Numbered from the stretch's first letter, positions 37,004-48,494 are shown. The stretch is 64,000 bases of DNA from Muricea muricata (GCA_963855995.1 OY979724.1:8942532-9006531); one strand, 5' to 3'. Notes: generated by a model from the sequence alone, not told the origin. Made by a program: numbers and translations.

Positions 37004-38017
37004 ATTGTGTGATAGTCGCATTTATCTGCATACAACTGATCAATCACAACGCATAAAACAACTGCAATGTATAATAAAATAGTTTATTAATTAGGCCGGC
37101 CAAATTATTGTGTAAGCTGTTAATATGAAATTTTTTTATTAAAATCTCGAGAATCATTAGTAAATCGTGAACAAAACACAAAAGAAAATCATAGCCGTGA
37201 AGGAGTCTTTATTTCTCACACGCACACAACTTGCAGCTACCCTAATTTATGATTTTAAATCAAAATATCTCGAGAATTAAACAACACGTAAGGAATGTGT
37301 AAATTCTTAAAGCTCTTTCGAACAATAAAAATTAATATCTCGCACTAATCTCTCTCAAAAGCTCTCTCAAATTTATTACCAATATCTCTTCAACTATTAC
37401 TTTGCAGGTGAAATGTAACTTCTATCAAAACTAGCTTACTTCAAGTTGTTTGGGAATTAAGATTTTACGTGTCAACGAGATCAAATATGAATCTAAGATG
37501 GCAGACAGCGCATTAAATTTCTATCTTTACGACCAACTCCCCAACGAAAGGCTTTAATTCGCTCGGAAGTCGAATTTTGTTTTTTTATTGTTTAATGTAG
37601 TGAAAGATCCTGTGTGCTTTTTACAGCACTGCCAACACTAGCAACGTTAGTGCGAGATGTTAATTTTTATTGAAACGAAAGCTGAACTGCTAAAGAAAAT
37701 AGAAACGACAAGATAAAATCAAAAAACTTACTTTCACTCTATCTTTGGATCTTCTTGGCTTCGGTTGTTCTCGTTTCATCATGCTGTTTATGGTTTCATC
37801 TGGTTGGCGCACTCTCTTCATGGAACATCACGCCGGTCCAGTAGGTAACTAGCTCACTCGTGTCCAGTCAACCAACATAAAATAAGGAGAAAATTAATGT
37901 TACAAAATATTTTAGAATATAGGACACTAAGCGTTAATTGAAATTGACTTTAACAAACCGTACATTGTGATAGTATTTGCATCTTAACATCTGATGGAGA
38001 CGGCTTGTGATTTACTT

Positions 38018-38377
38018 CTTATGTCGATATGAATTCTTTCCCATCTTGTTGCGTCATTAGTTGATGGTTGTTGTATTCACTTTTTACTTGGCATTCTTTG
38101 AAAAAAAAATTACGATGTTCAGAAAACTGTTTACAAGATAAGCAAAGAAAACTACGTTCACAAGCATTAGAGAGGACTAAGTAATTATAATAGGCGTGAC
38201 AGGTCACAGAGGTTAGTCGACGAAGAAACTCATGGACAAATTCCCGGCATGATGATATTCCGATAGCAAGAAGTACAGCAAGTGTAGAACGTGTACGTGT
38301 AAGCTTAAACTGTATCTATGCAACTCCAAGAAAAGCGCAACACAAAATGGCGGAATTTAAAGACATTTCTGGTGTCA
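38018..38377 (-). pseudogene. left-arm copy of the KEFIST small-protein ORF
   Basis: Mirror of 46003-46362. The C-terminal part is open (MTCHAYYNYLVLSNACERSF to EFIST). Further upstream the frame contains a TAG where the right arm has CATACATACAG, so this copy is disabled. Confidence 0.6.
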
Positions 38378-38758
38378 TTTCCAGTTCCCTAACTTTCGCG
38401 GACAAATATATTTATATATTTTTCTCAAATTTTTTTGAAGTAAATCTAGATGGATTTTGTGAATAAACAAATTGAAAAAAGTATTGCCCACGTTAGGAAA
38501 CTAGAACGGGCGCCCAAGAATGCCCACAATTTCTCCAATCTGGATTATATTTATTGATTGCGCAAATGACTGATAAAAAATAAGAGAGTAATAAAATACC
38601 AAATGGTTTCCTCTTCAAGATAGTGTCATACATGCGCGCGGCATTTCGGGATATTTGGGAAAACTCATGTTGAGGTTGAACCTAAGGCAACATGCCAAGT
38701 ACATGGATGACGCTATCCTGCTCAGGAAACTATTTAGTAATTGTCTTACAAAATGATT

Positions 38759-39082
38759 ACAGTGAAACACAAGTCAACGCCACGGCATTTAAATTTCTCG
38801 TGTAGGATTGTTTGATCCTGCACAGTAATAGCCAAGTGGCGCAATCGTCAGAGCAAACGCCTATCACATGTGAGGTCGTGGGTTCAATCCTTACTTCAGA
38901 CTCGTGACACCCATGTGAGGAGTTAGTCAGTCGTGGGTTTATCCCGGGTACTCCGGTTTGCGAATGTTGACTGGATGGTTAAAATTGTAAAATATCAGTA
39001 ATCACCGGAACACGGGTACTTAACTAAACTGCTGACGATGAGGCGGAACTCATAATGAATTAATGAAAATGTGTTTCACTGT
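38759..39082. mobile_element. tRNA-headed SINE inside a TA-flanked MITE
   Basis: Outer ends TACAGTGAAACACA and TGTGTTTCACTGTA are inverted copies with TA at each side, as in Tc1/mariner-type MITEs. Inside, on the + strand, lie an A-box-like TGGCGCAATCG (38837) and an excellent B box GGTTCAATCC (38881-38890) with tRNA-like spacing. A conserved CGGGTACTCCGGTT block follows, which recurs at 33277-33292 near another SINE-like remnant. The mirror copy is 45300-45622. Confidence 0.7.
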
Positions 39083-39774
39083 AGTTATCATATAATGTAA
39101 TTGCCAAGCTGAATGAATAATTCTCCAGTAACTACGTCATATGAATAACTTACAATTATGAGAGTAGTGGGGGGGGGGGGGCAGCATAAAGATTGAAGTA
39201 GTGTCAAGGAAGGGTACTACCCTGACGGGTACTAGGCGAAGAAGTAGAGTAAACAGGAGGAAGAAAATTAAATTGGAGTAAATAAGGGGGATTGGGGTAA
39301 AGAAGGGGAGAAGCAGGATAAAGAAACCAGTGGAAGGGGGTGCTATCCTGGAAGGAGTACCCGGGAAAGAAGAGGGTGAACAGGAGGAAAAGTAGATTGG
39401 AGTACAGAAAGGGGAAATTAAACGGATCAGGAAATTCAGACTTGCAATTCAAATGAAAGGCAGCTCATTGGTCATGTAAACTCGTTAAATCATGGTTCTC
39501 GCTTGCCTTTAGCTTGGAATCATCTTTGAATTTGAACTGAAAGTCTGAATTTGCATGTTTCTTGTATAGAGTGCAGTGTATCAGAACAGAAGAGGTTTTG
39601 AAGAAAAAGAAAGAAAGAATAAAAGTAAGTTAAAATTTGTAAAGAATAATGAAGAAACTATTGGTACAGCACTTGATACATGATGATAATCATCATTATA
39701 AACTCTCTATTAATCCGGGGGGGGGGGTATAATAGAGAATTTGCAATGATAGTAAGTATATTGTAATATTTGGG

Positions 39775-39786
39775 TTTTTACCCTGG
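39775..39786. other. deletion junction in left arm
   Basis: The right arm carries about 280 bp here (44328-44607) that the left arm lacks. The left junction reads GGGTTTTTACCCTGG, and the right-arm breakpoints share a GGT-type microhomology, so loss from the left arm by end joining is the simplest reading. Confidence 0.5.
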
Positions 39787-40699
39787 TAAGCAGACCGAAT
39801 GGGTTTTCAAACAAGATAACATTTAATGACTAAAACGTGCACAGAATAGTTAGAGAATGCTTACATGTCGAATAAAAATCCAATACTTTTAATGTCCAAC
39901 TACACAATAGCGATTTTCGTTGCATTTCTAGACTGGAGAAGAAGACGACGCCATTTTGATTTTGATTTCTCCCGACAACGGCAGATTTGTCTTCGCAATT
40001 TTTTTCCATTTCTTCGTCGTTTCAGCTCCAATTTGCTCGTTGTGTTTCTTTCGTACCTTCCTCGCCATTTCCGTACAATCAATGGACATTTATACTCAAG
40101 ATTAAGACTGTATTGAGACTTTCAAAATGTTCGTCAGGAGACATAAAAATCGAAGCTTCTTCTTCGGGTTGCAGAAGCAAATGACGTCAGACGACCTTTG
40201 TCCGCCAGCAAATACCCGTATGTATACCATTCAATGATCTTTTTAGGAAGCTGAAAATCGGTTTTTATTGCGCGAACGAAGTGTTTTTGCCATTATTTCT
40301 TACTCAGGTCTTTCTTCTGCTACTTTACTTCATGTTTACTTAGGTAACTTGCCAAAAGAAACGCCTGTAAGGGACAATTTTGCAATTTTTTTTATTTGGA
40401 TGCTGATGAACAAGGGAAGACTCGTTAAAGCTTTCATTGGCAAATATCTTTCCCTCCGTGGCCGAGAGGTAAAGACAACTGTCTTGACTTCGATTTTGGG
40501 TGGATCGAGGACCGGTCCAGTTCAACTGAGTTTGGTAAGAATTTAATTCTGATCGATGCTCGATCCACCCAAAACTGAAGTCAAAGCTGGGCGTGGAGTG
40601 CAGGAAAACACTAGGCAGTACCGCGAGGCCGAGGAGGCAAACGTTATTTTCCCAGCGTTGTTAACTAATATTTAAGCAAATTTCATTAACTTGACTGTT

Positions 40700-40875
40700 G
40701 GGGACAGACCTGTAGGGTTGGTGCATTGAAGACTTCTCGTCGTTATTTCCCTTCGTTCAAGAAGACAAGTTGTCTTCATCGAGAAATAACGACGAAAAGA
40801 CTTCAAGACACCACTAAACCACTACACTTTAAAGCTACAGTGTAGTGGTTTAGCTAGCTAAACCACTACACTGTG
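40700..40875. repeat. nested hairpins near the palindrome core
   Basis: CTTCTCGTCGTTATTTC pairs with GAAATAACGACGAAAAG. Next to it AAACCACTACACT and its complement alternate three times around GTTTAGCTAGCTAAAC. Mirrored at about 43200-43375. Confidence 0.75.
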
Positions 40876-40919
40876 CCAATAATATATGGCTGACTTCTTC
40901 CTAACGCTTACGGTACGAC

Positions 40920-42580
40920 CATGGATGCGCAAAGATGCGCAAACACATTAAAGCCTTGAAAGCAAGTGTTTTCTTTTAGGAAAGAATCAAGGACGACAAC
41001 GCTTACTAAATCAAAGCCGTCTAGTCATGTTTTAAGTACTTCAGCTATGTTTAACGATCTTTTACCAGATCTTTGCAAGAGGAAAAGTAAAATTTTGCAT
41101 CATTATTATTAACTTTCCGTCAGTCGTTTCTTTCTTGATCGAGCATTATATGCCATTTTGTTCAGTGTCCTTGATATAGGAGCCATATACTTATGGCCTT
41201 GGGTTTAATTCCCAAACACTGAATGGCAGTGTTTTGCTCTTCCAATGAGATAACAAGATGGCACTGTAGAACGCATGGTTTTATATAAGCTACGAGCGTC
41301 AAGATATCCTTGATAGGTAACTATTGATCCTACAATGGCACTTATGTTCACTGCCAATAGGAACGTTTTCAACTCACAGCTTGTACATAATGGCTTTTAT
41401 AGGTTGTGTCACAAGGAAACTGCAGTTCGGTCGTAAAATCAACTTGTTTTCAAGGTTGCCGGGTTTTAAACATTACTGACACTGTTAATGTTGTAGCTCG
41501 GAATTGTAAAACAACGGCGGCAATGCAGTTTTCTTGTGCCATAACCATATAAGCTACGACCGCCAAGCTTTATCCTTGATAGGAAAGAATTGATCCCACC
41601 AACGACATTTGTATTCTCTACCGATAGGAACGTTTGAGACTTACAGCTTGTACATAACGCATTTTATCGGTGAGTCGTAAAACCAACCTGTTACTGCTCA
41701 GCAAACTACCATTTCCCTCGATCAACGATAGTCGATGAAGCTTGGCGCTCGAGTTGTTCAGCTAAGTTAAACGATCTTTTATGGCGAGGTCTTTTCAAGA
41801 AGGCATGAAGCATAGATGCGCAAACACTGTACAGCCTGTAAAGAATATGTCTTCTTTCGGGAAAGAGTCAAAGACGATAACGCTTATTAAATCAAAACTG
41901 TGTAGGCATGTTTTAAGTTGCTCAGCTATGTTTAACGATCTTTTATGACCAGGCCTTTGCAAGAAGGAAAGTCGAAGTTTGCATATACTATTGACTTTCC
42001 GTCGGTCGTTTCTTTCTTGATCGAGCTTTATATGTCATTGTGTTCAGTGTCCTTGATATAGGAGTCATGTATTTATGGCCTTGGGTTTGATTCCCAAACA
42101 CTGCATGGCAGTCTTCAGCTCTTTCAAGTAATAAGATAACTTTGGAACAAGATGGCAATGCGTTATTTACTATATGCCTGGTCATGCTCTAACTAATCAT
42201 GTAGTATATTCTACAAACCTTAACTCAGAACGTTGGCTGTCAGTTTCTATTCGTGGTTGCTTTGAAACATTGCAGATACTGCTAACCTGGCTATAACCTG
42301 TAAAATGCTTGGTTTTACACAACCTACGAGCGCCAAGCTTCATCGACTATCGTTGATCGAGGGAACTGGTAGTTTGCTGAGCAGTAACAGGTTGGTTTTA
42401 CGACTCACCGATAAAATGCGTTATGTACAAGCTGTAAGTCTCAAACGTTCCTATCGGTAGAGAATACAAATGTCGTTGGTGGGATCAATTGTTTCCTATC
42501 AAGGATAAAGCTTGGCGGTCGTAGCTTATATAAATGATAAAACCACCCATTTTACAGGTTATGGCACAAGAAAACTGCAT
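40920..42580. repeat. tandemly repeated core around the spacer
   Basis: A unit containing GATGCGCAAACAC, GGAAAGAATCAAGG, TTGATCGAGC and GTGTCCTTGATATAGGAG occurs at about 40925-41275 and again, same orientation, at about 41808-42140 (offset about 880 bp). A second unit with ATAAGCTACGA, ATCCTTGATAGG and CAGCTTGTACATAA repeats at 41283 and 41541 (offset about 258 bp). No ORF. Confidence 0.7.
41752..42326. other. 575-bp palindrome spacer
   Basis: The unpaired centre between the two inner arms. It is not unique sequence but a diverged repeat of the unit at 40925-41275, so the palindrome's centre lies inside a tandem array. Confidence 0.75.
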
Positions 42581-44521
42581 TGCCGCCGTTGTTTTACAAT
42601 TCCGAGCTACAACATTAACAGTGTCAGTAATGTTTAAAACCCGGCAACCTTGAAAACAAGTTGATTTTACGACCGAACTGCAGTTTCCTTGTGACACAAC
42701 CTATAAAATCCATTATGTACAAGCTGTGAGTTGGAAACGTTCCTATTGGCAGTGAACATAAGTGTCCATTGTAGGATCAATAGTTACCTATCAAGGATAT
42801 CTTGACGCTCGTAGCTTATATAAAACCACGCGTTCTACAGTGCCATCTTGTTATCTCATTGGAAGAGCAAAACACTGCCATTCAGTGTTTGGGAATTAAA
42901 CCCAAGGCCATAAGTATATGGCTCCTATATCAAGGACACTGAACACAATGGCATATAATGCTCGATCAAGAAAGAAACGACTGACGGAAAGTTAATAATA
43001 ATGATGCAAAATTTTACTTTTCCTCTTGCAAAGATCTGGTAAAAGATCGTTAAACATAGCTGAAGTACTTAAAACATGACTAGACGGCTTTGATTTAGTA
43101 AGCGTTGTCGTCCTTGATTCTTTCCTAAAAGAAAACACTTGCTTTCAAGGCTTTAATGTGTTTGCGCATCTTTGCGCATCCATGGTCGTACCGTAAGCGT
43201 TAGGAAGAAGTCAGCCATATATTATTGGCACAGTGTAGTGGTTTAGCTAGCTAAACCACTACACTGTAGCTTTAAAGTGTAGTGGTTTAGTGGTGTCTTG
43301 AAGTCTTTTCGTCGTTATTTCTCGATGAAGACAACTTGTCTTCTTGAACGAAGGGAAATAACGACGAGAAGTCTTCAATGCACCAACCCTACAGGTCTGT
43401 CCCCAACAGTCAAGTTAATGAAATTTGCTTAAATATTAGTTAACAACACTAGGAAAATAACGTTTGCCTCCTTGGCCTCGCGGTACTGCCTAGTGTTTTC
43501 CTGCACTCCACGCCCAGCTTTGAATTCAGTTTTGGGTGGATCGAGCACCGATCAGAATTAAATTCTTACCAAACTCAGTTGAACTGGACCGGTCCTCGAT
43601 CCACCCAAAATCGAAGTCAAGACAGTTGTCTTTACCTCTCGGCCACGGAGGGAAAGATATTTGCCAATGAAAGCTCTAACGAGTCTTCTCTTCTTCATCA
43701 GCATCGAAATAAAAAAAAATATGCAAAATTGTCCCTTACAGGCGTTTCTTTTGGCAAGTTACCTAACTAAACTGGAAGTAAAGTAGTAGAACAAAGACCT
43801 GAGTAAGAAATAATGGCAAAAACATTTCGTTCGCGCAATAAAAACTGATTTTCAGCTTCCTAAAAAGATCATTGAATGTTATACATACGGGTATTTGCTG
43901 GCGGACAAAGGTCGTCTGACGTCATTTGCTTCTGCAACCCGAAGAAGAAGCTTCGATTTTTATGTCTCCTGACGAACATTTTGAAAGTCTCAATACAGTC
44001 TTAATCTTGAGTATAAATGTCCATTGATTGTACGGAAATGGCGAGGAAGGTACGAAAGAAACACAACGAGCAAATTGGAGCTAAAACGACGAAGAAATGG
44101 AAAAAAATTGCGAAGACAAATCTGCCGTTGTCGGGAGAAATCAAAATCAAAATGGCGTCGTCTTCTTCTCCAGTCTAGAAATGCAACGAAAATCGCTATT
44201 GTGTAGTTGGACATTAAAAGTATTGGATTTTTATTCGACATGTAAGCATTCTCTAACTATTCTGTGCACGTTTTAGTCATTAAATGTTATCTTGTTTGAA
44301 AACCCATTCGGTCTGCTTACCAGGGTGAAATCTATTTTAAAATCTAAGTTAAATATAGTTCAGATAAAGAATAAATCAACATGATCTTATAAATCTATAC
44401 TCTCTTTTTGTCATGCCAGCAAGACCGTAAAAAGTATTCGCCACGATTTAAATTTCTTTCTATTTTACGGTTTCTATTTTTCTAATCTTAAATATTGACC
44501 TTCACGTTATAGATATTCCAG

Positions 44522-44597
44522 AGATTTTGCAAGACAAGCACAGACAACTGTGATGAGAGAAGCCACAGCCAAAAAGAACTTTCAAGAGGATTTAGTG
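44522..44597 (+). other. exon-like segment present only in right arm
   Basis: After a plausible acceptor (ATAGATATTCCAG) comes an open 76-bp stretch reading DFARQAQTTVMREATAKK and NFQEDLV in one frame, then GTAAAA as a weak donor. The composition looks more protein-like than its surroundings. It lies wholly in the block missing from the left arm. A second frame is also open, so coding status is uncertain. Confidence 0.3.
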
Positions 44598-45299
44598 GTA
44601 AAAACCCAAATATTACAATATACTTACTATCATTGCAAATTCTCTATTATACCCCCCCCCCCCCGGATTAATAGAGAGTTTATAATGATGATTATCATCA
44701 TGTATCAAGTGCTGTACCAATAGTTTCTTCATTATTCTTTACAAATTTTAACTTACTTTTATTCTTTCTTTCTTTTTCTTCAAAACCTCTTCTGTTCTGA
44801 TACACTGCACTCTATACAAGAAACATGCAAATTCAGACTTTCAGTTCAAATTCAAAGATGATTCCAAGCTAAAGGCAAGCGAGAACCATGATTCAACGAG
44901 TGTTTACATGACCAATGAGCTGCCTTTCATTTGAATTGCAAGTCTGAATTTCCTGATCCGTTTAATTTCCCCTTTCTTTTCTCCAATCTACTTTTCCTCC
45001 TGTTCACCCTCTTCTTTCCCGGGTACTCCTTCCAGGATAGCACCCCCTTCCACTGGTTTCTTTATCCTGCTTCTCCCCTTCTTTACCCCAATCCCCCTTA
45101 TTTACTCCAATTTAATCTTCTTCCTCCTGTTTACTCTACTTCTTCGCCTAGTACCCGTCAGGGTAGTACCCCTTCCTTGACACTACTTCAATCTTTATGC
45201 TGCCCCCCCCCCACTACTCTCATAATTGTAAGTTATTCATATGACGTAGTTACTGGAGAATTATTCATTCAGCTTGGCAATTACATTATATGATAACTA

Positions 45300-45622
45300 C
45301 AGTGAAACACATTTTCATTAATTCATTATGAGTTCCGCCTCATCGTCAGCAGTTTAGTTAAGTACCCGTGTTCCGGTGATTACTGATATTTTACAATTTT
45401 AACCATCCAGTCAACATTCGCAAACCGGAGTACCCGGAATAAACCCACGACTGACTAACTCCTCACATGGGTGTCACGAGTTTGAAGTAAGGATTGAACC
45501 CACGACCTCACATGTGATAGGCGTTTGCTCTGACGATTGCGCCACTTGGCTATTACTGTGCAGGATCAAACAATCCTACACGAGAAATTTAAATGCCGTG
45601 GCGTTGACTTGTGTTTCACTGT
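45300..45622. mobile_element. tRNA-headed SINE in MITE (right arm)
   Basis: Mirror of 38759-39082 with the same TA-flanked CAGTGAAACAC ends. The A and B boxes lie on the minus strand here. Confidence 0.7.
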
Positions 45623-46002
45623 CATCATTTTGTAAGACAATTACTAAATAGTTTCCTGAGCAGGATAGCGTCATCCATGTACTTGGCATGTTGCCTTAGG
45701 TTCAACTTCAACACGAGTTTTCCCAAATATCCCGAAATGCCGCGCGCATGTATGACACTATCTTGAAGAGGAAACCATTTGGTATTTTATTACTCTCTTA
45801 TTTTTTATCAGTCATTTGCGCAATCAATAAATATAATCCAGATTGGAGAAATTGTGGGCATTCTTGGGCGCCCGTTCTAGTTTCCTAACGTGGGCAATAC
45901 TTTTTTTAATTTGTTTATTCACAAAATCCATCTAGATTTACTTCAAAAAAATTTAAGAAAAATATATAAATATATTTGTCCGCGAAAGTTAGGGAACTGG
46001 AA

Positions 46003-46362
46003 ATGACACCAGAAATGTCTTTAAATTCCGCCATTTTGTGTTGCGCTTTTCTTGGAGTTGCATACATACAGTTTAAGCTCACACGTACACGTTCTACACT
46101 TGCTGTATTTCTTGCTATCGGGGTATCATCATGCCGGGAATTTGTCCATGAGTTTCTTCGTCGACTAACCTCTGTGACCTGTCACGCCTATTATAATTAC
46201 TTAGTCCTCTCTAATGCTTGTGAACGTAGTTTTCTTTGCTTATCTTGTAAACAGTTTTCTGAACATCGTAATTTTTTTTTCAAAGAATGCCAAGTAAAAA
46301 GTGAATACAACAACCATCAACTAATGATGCAACAAGATGGGAAAGAATTCATATCGACATAA
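46003..46362 (+). CDS. small Cys/His protein of the palindrome (KEFIST family)
   Basis: 119-codon ORF opening at ATG 46003. An N-terminal hydrophobic stretch (AILCCAFLGVAY, later LAVFLAIGV) is followed by LSCKQFSEHRNFFFKEC, a Cys-x2-Cys with a nearby His that suggests metal binding, and ends QDGKEFIST. The C-terminal half recurs at 38018 (inverted, disabled), 27247-27396 and 58935-59095, keeping Cys-x2-Cys, HRN and, in most copies, the exact end. Conservation at protein level over diverged DNA is the reason to take it seriously. AG sites at about 46203 and 46229 could make it a terminal exon instead. No family recognised. It could also be a captured host exon spread with the repeat. Confidence 0.4.
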   Translation: MTPEMSLNSAILCCAFLGVAYIQFKLTRTRSTLAVFLAIGVSSCREFVHEFLRRLTSVTCHAYYNYLVLSNACERSFLCLSCKQFSEHRNFFFKECQVKSEYNNHQLMMQQDGKEFIST

Positions 46363-46459
46363 GAAGTAAATCACAAGCCGTCTCCATCAGATGTTAAGAT
46401 GCAAATACTATCACAATGTACGGTTTGTTAAAGTCAATTCAATTAAAGCTTAGTGTCCT

Positions 46460-46750
46460 ATATTCTAAAATATTTTGTAACATTAATTTTCTCCTTATTT
46501 TATGTTGGTTGACTGGACACGAGTGAGCTAGTTACCTACTGGACCGCCTTGATGCTCCATGAAGAGAGTGCGCCAACCAGATGAAACCATAAACAGCATG
46601 ATGAAACGAGAACAACCGAAGCCAAGAAGATCCAAAGATAGAGTGAAAGTAAGTTTTTTTATTTTATCTTGTCGTTTCCATTTTTTTAGCAGTTCAGCTT
46701 TTGTTTCAATAAAAATTAACATCTCGCACTAACGTTGCTAGTGTCGGTAG
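46460..46750 (+). repeat. Q module (right arm), recurring in the outer arm
   Basis: Contains TTATTTTATGTTGGTTGACT, GCATGATGAAACGAGAAC and CGTTTCCATTTTTTTAGC. It recurs at 37663-37930 (mirror arm) and at 57276-57560 and 58640-58870, the last two facing each other. It is a shared building block of the inner and outer palindromes. Confidence 0.75.
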
Positions 46751-47305
46751 TACTGTAAAAAGCACACAGGATCTTTCACTACCTGAAACAATAAAAAAAA
46801 ACAAAATTCGACTTTCGAGCGAATTAAAGCCTTTCGTTGGGGAGTTGGTCGTAAAGATAGAAATTTAATGCGCTGTCTGCCATCTTAGATTCATATTTGA
46901 TCTCGTTGACACGTAAAATCTTGATTCCCAAACAGCTTGAAGTAAGCTAGTTTTGATATAAGTTACATTTCACGTGCACAGTAATTCTCAAAGAGATATC
47001 GGCAATAAATTTGAGAGAGCTTTTGAGAGAGATTAGTGCGAGATATTAATTTTTATTGTTCGAAAGAGCTTTAAGAATTTACACATTCCTTACGTGTTGT
47101 TTAATTCTCGAGATATTTTAATCTAAATTCATAAATTAGGGTAGCTGCAAGTTGTGTGCGTGTGAGAAATAAAGACTCCTTCACGGCTATGATTTTCTTT
47201 TGTGTTTTGCTCACGATTTATTAATGATTCTCGAGATTTTAATAAAAAAATTTCATATTAACAGCTTACACAATAATTTGGCCGGCCTAATTAATACTAT
47301 TTTAT

Positions 47306-47670
47306 AATATACTGAGTGTCAAAGTTCATTTATTCCTGTTTCTTATTGGTTAAGAACGTATCACGTGATAGTGGAGAAATTCTATTGTCTCCCTGGCAAC
47401 GTAGCTAAGCGGTGGACATTACTTTTATTCACCGGTAGACAACAAATCCACAAAGCCTCACGTAGCCATGTCAGGTAAAAGGTAATCCTTTTTACACATG
47501 TTTGATTGATTTGTGGTACTTTTCTTCTCTTTTGGCACTCAGTATATAATAAAATACTTATTGACTGAGACCTCGGGAAAGCAGTATGTTTTGTGGACCC
47601 TCGACATCGACAGTCTCTGGTCCACAAAACATACTGTTTCCCTCGGTCTCAGTCAATAAGTGTTAATTAC
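47306..47670 (-). mobile_element. foldback element, copy B (right-arm insertion)
   Basis: Minus-strand copy of 20801-21199. The left arm is uninterrupted at the matching point (about 37065-37075, GCAATGTATAATAAAATAG), so this is a clean presence/absence difference between arms. A short TA-type duplication is possible at the junctions. Confidence 0.8.
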
Positions 47671-47757
47671 TATACATTGCAGTTGTTTTATGCGTTGTGA
47701 TTGGTCAGTTGTATGCAGATAAATGCGACTATCACACAATCTGCAGATAACTCAGTC

Positions 47758-47980
47758 ATACAATAAGAATACATAGAAGGGCCACTCAGCAGTGCAACAT
47801 GTCACACTATGTTTATGCAGTTTACTGGCTGCCACCAGCCAGTTCAGCATTCCTATTGGCCAGAAAATGCAATTGACTGGCTGAGAAAATGCTAATAACG
47901 TGCGTAATGCGACATGCGCGGCTTCAAAAACTCCAAAGGCTCCGACGCGAGTGGCCCTTCTATGTATTCTTATTCTATGG
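47758..47980. mobile_element. 223-bp MITE inserted in right arm only
   Basis: Terminal inverted repeats of about 31 bp (AATAAGAATACATAGAAGGG at the left, complement at the right) and a 6-bp duplication CTCAGT at 47752-47757 and 47981-47986. The left arm shows the empty site (TAACTCAGTTATC) near 36965. No ORF. Confidence 0.92.
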
Positions 47981-48357
47981 CTCAGTTATCTGCTAGCAGA
48001 TAACTGAGTTATCTGCATGTTGAGCCTACGGTGCAGATTATTACAGTATGCGGTATTCGTTGGCATCAATGGTTGGCATGGCAACAACATTTTTTCGATA
48101 TTTTCTGTTTCATGTTATGGCATCTTGCTTTTTAAGCTCTTCCGAAGGCGAAATTCGTCAATTGCTCGAGGAAAAAGACTTACAATGTATAATAAAGCAA
48201 TTATCGGATTCGCTTTTTGTGATATGCAAAATTATCAATGTCTTGGTGAGAGTTATCTGACTCGCCTTCGGCTCGGCTGATAACTCTTACCTCGACATTG
48301 ATCATTTCGCATATCACAAAAACCTCATCCAATAAGTGCTTAATATGTTATAGTTTA

Positions 48358-48494
48358 CTTAATATTAAGCTTTGTGGAAACACCACGTAAATTTATTATT
48401 GCAATAATAAATTTACGTGGTGTTTCCACAAAGCTTAATAAGTATATTGTATTCACAATGCAAACGTACAAGAAACTTATCATGTTATAGTTTA
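48358..48494. mobile_element. 137-bp insertion with a perfect 74-bp palindrome
   Basis: ATGTTATAGTTTA (13 bp) flanks it at 48345-48357 and 48482-48494, while the left arm has the 13 bp once. Inside, 48365-48438 is a perfect palindrome with 37-bp arms and no loop (TTAAGCTTTGTGGAAACACC and on). No ORF. Confidence 0.85.

Larger units (their letters stand above)
29564..41751 (+). repeat. giant inner palindrome, left arm
   Basis: 12,188 bp that reappear inverted at 42327-55654. Most stretches compared differ by only an occasional base. Mirrored landmarks include 29753 with 55463, 32605-32850 with 52263-52508, 33803 with 51310, 34756 with 50357, 38759 with 45622, and 41751 with 42327. The arm contains nested MITEs, a SINE-like unit and hairpins. 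No intact gene of recognised family lies in it. Apart from the separate entries, intervals such as 30.8-32.6, 35.8-36.6, 37.1-37.6 and 40.1-40.7 kb hold AT-rich DNA in which I see no supported gene. Confidence 0.95.

Noticed and set aside
39865..40116. Arg-rich ORFs on both strands, mirrored at 43990-44241, and a 46-codon basic ORF at 44038-44178
   Set aside because: Low-complexity basic translations with overlapping opposite-strand frames and no splice or homology support.
40455..40525. tRNA-Ser/Leu-like sequence (GTGGCCGAGAGGT)
   Set aside because: An A-box-like word is present, but no acceptable T arm, B box or acceptor stem could be matched.
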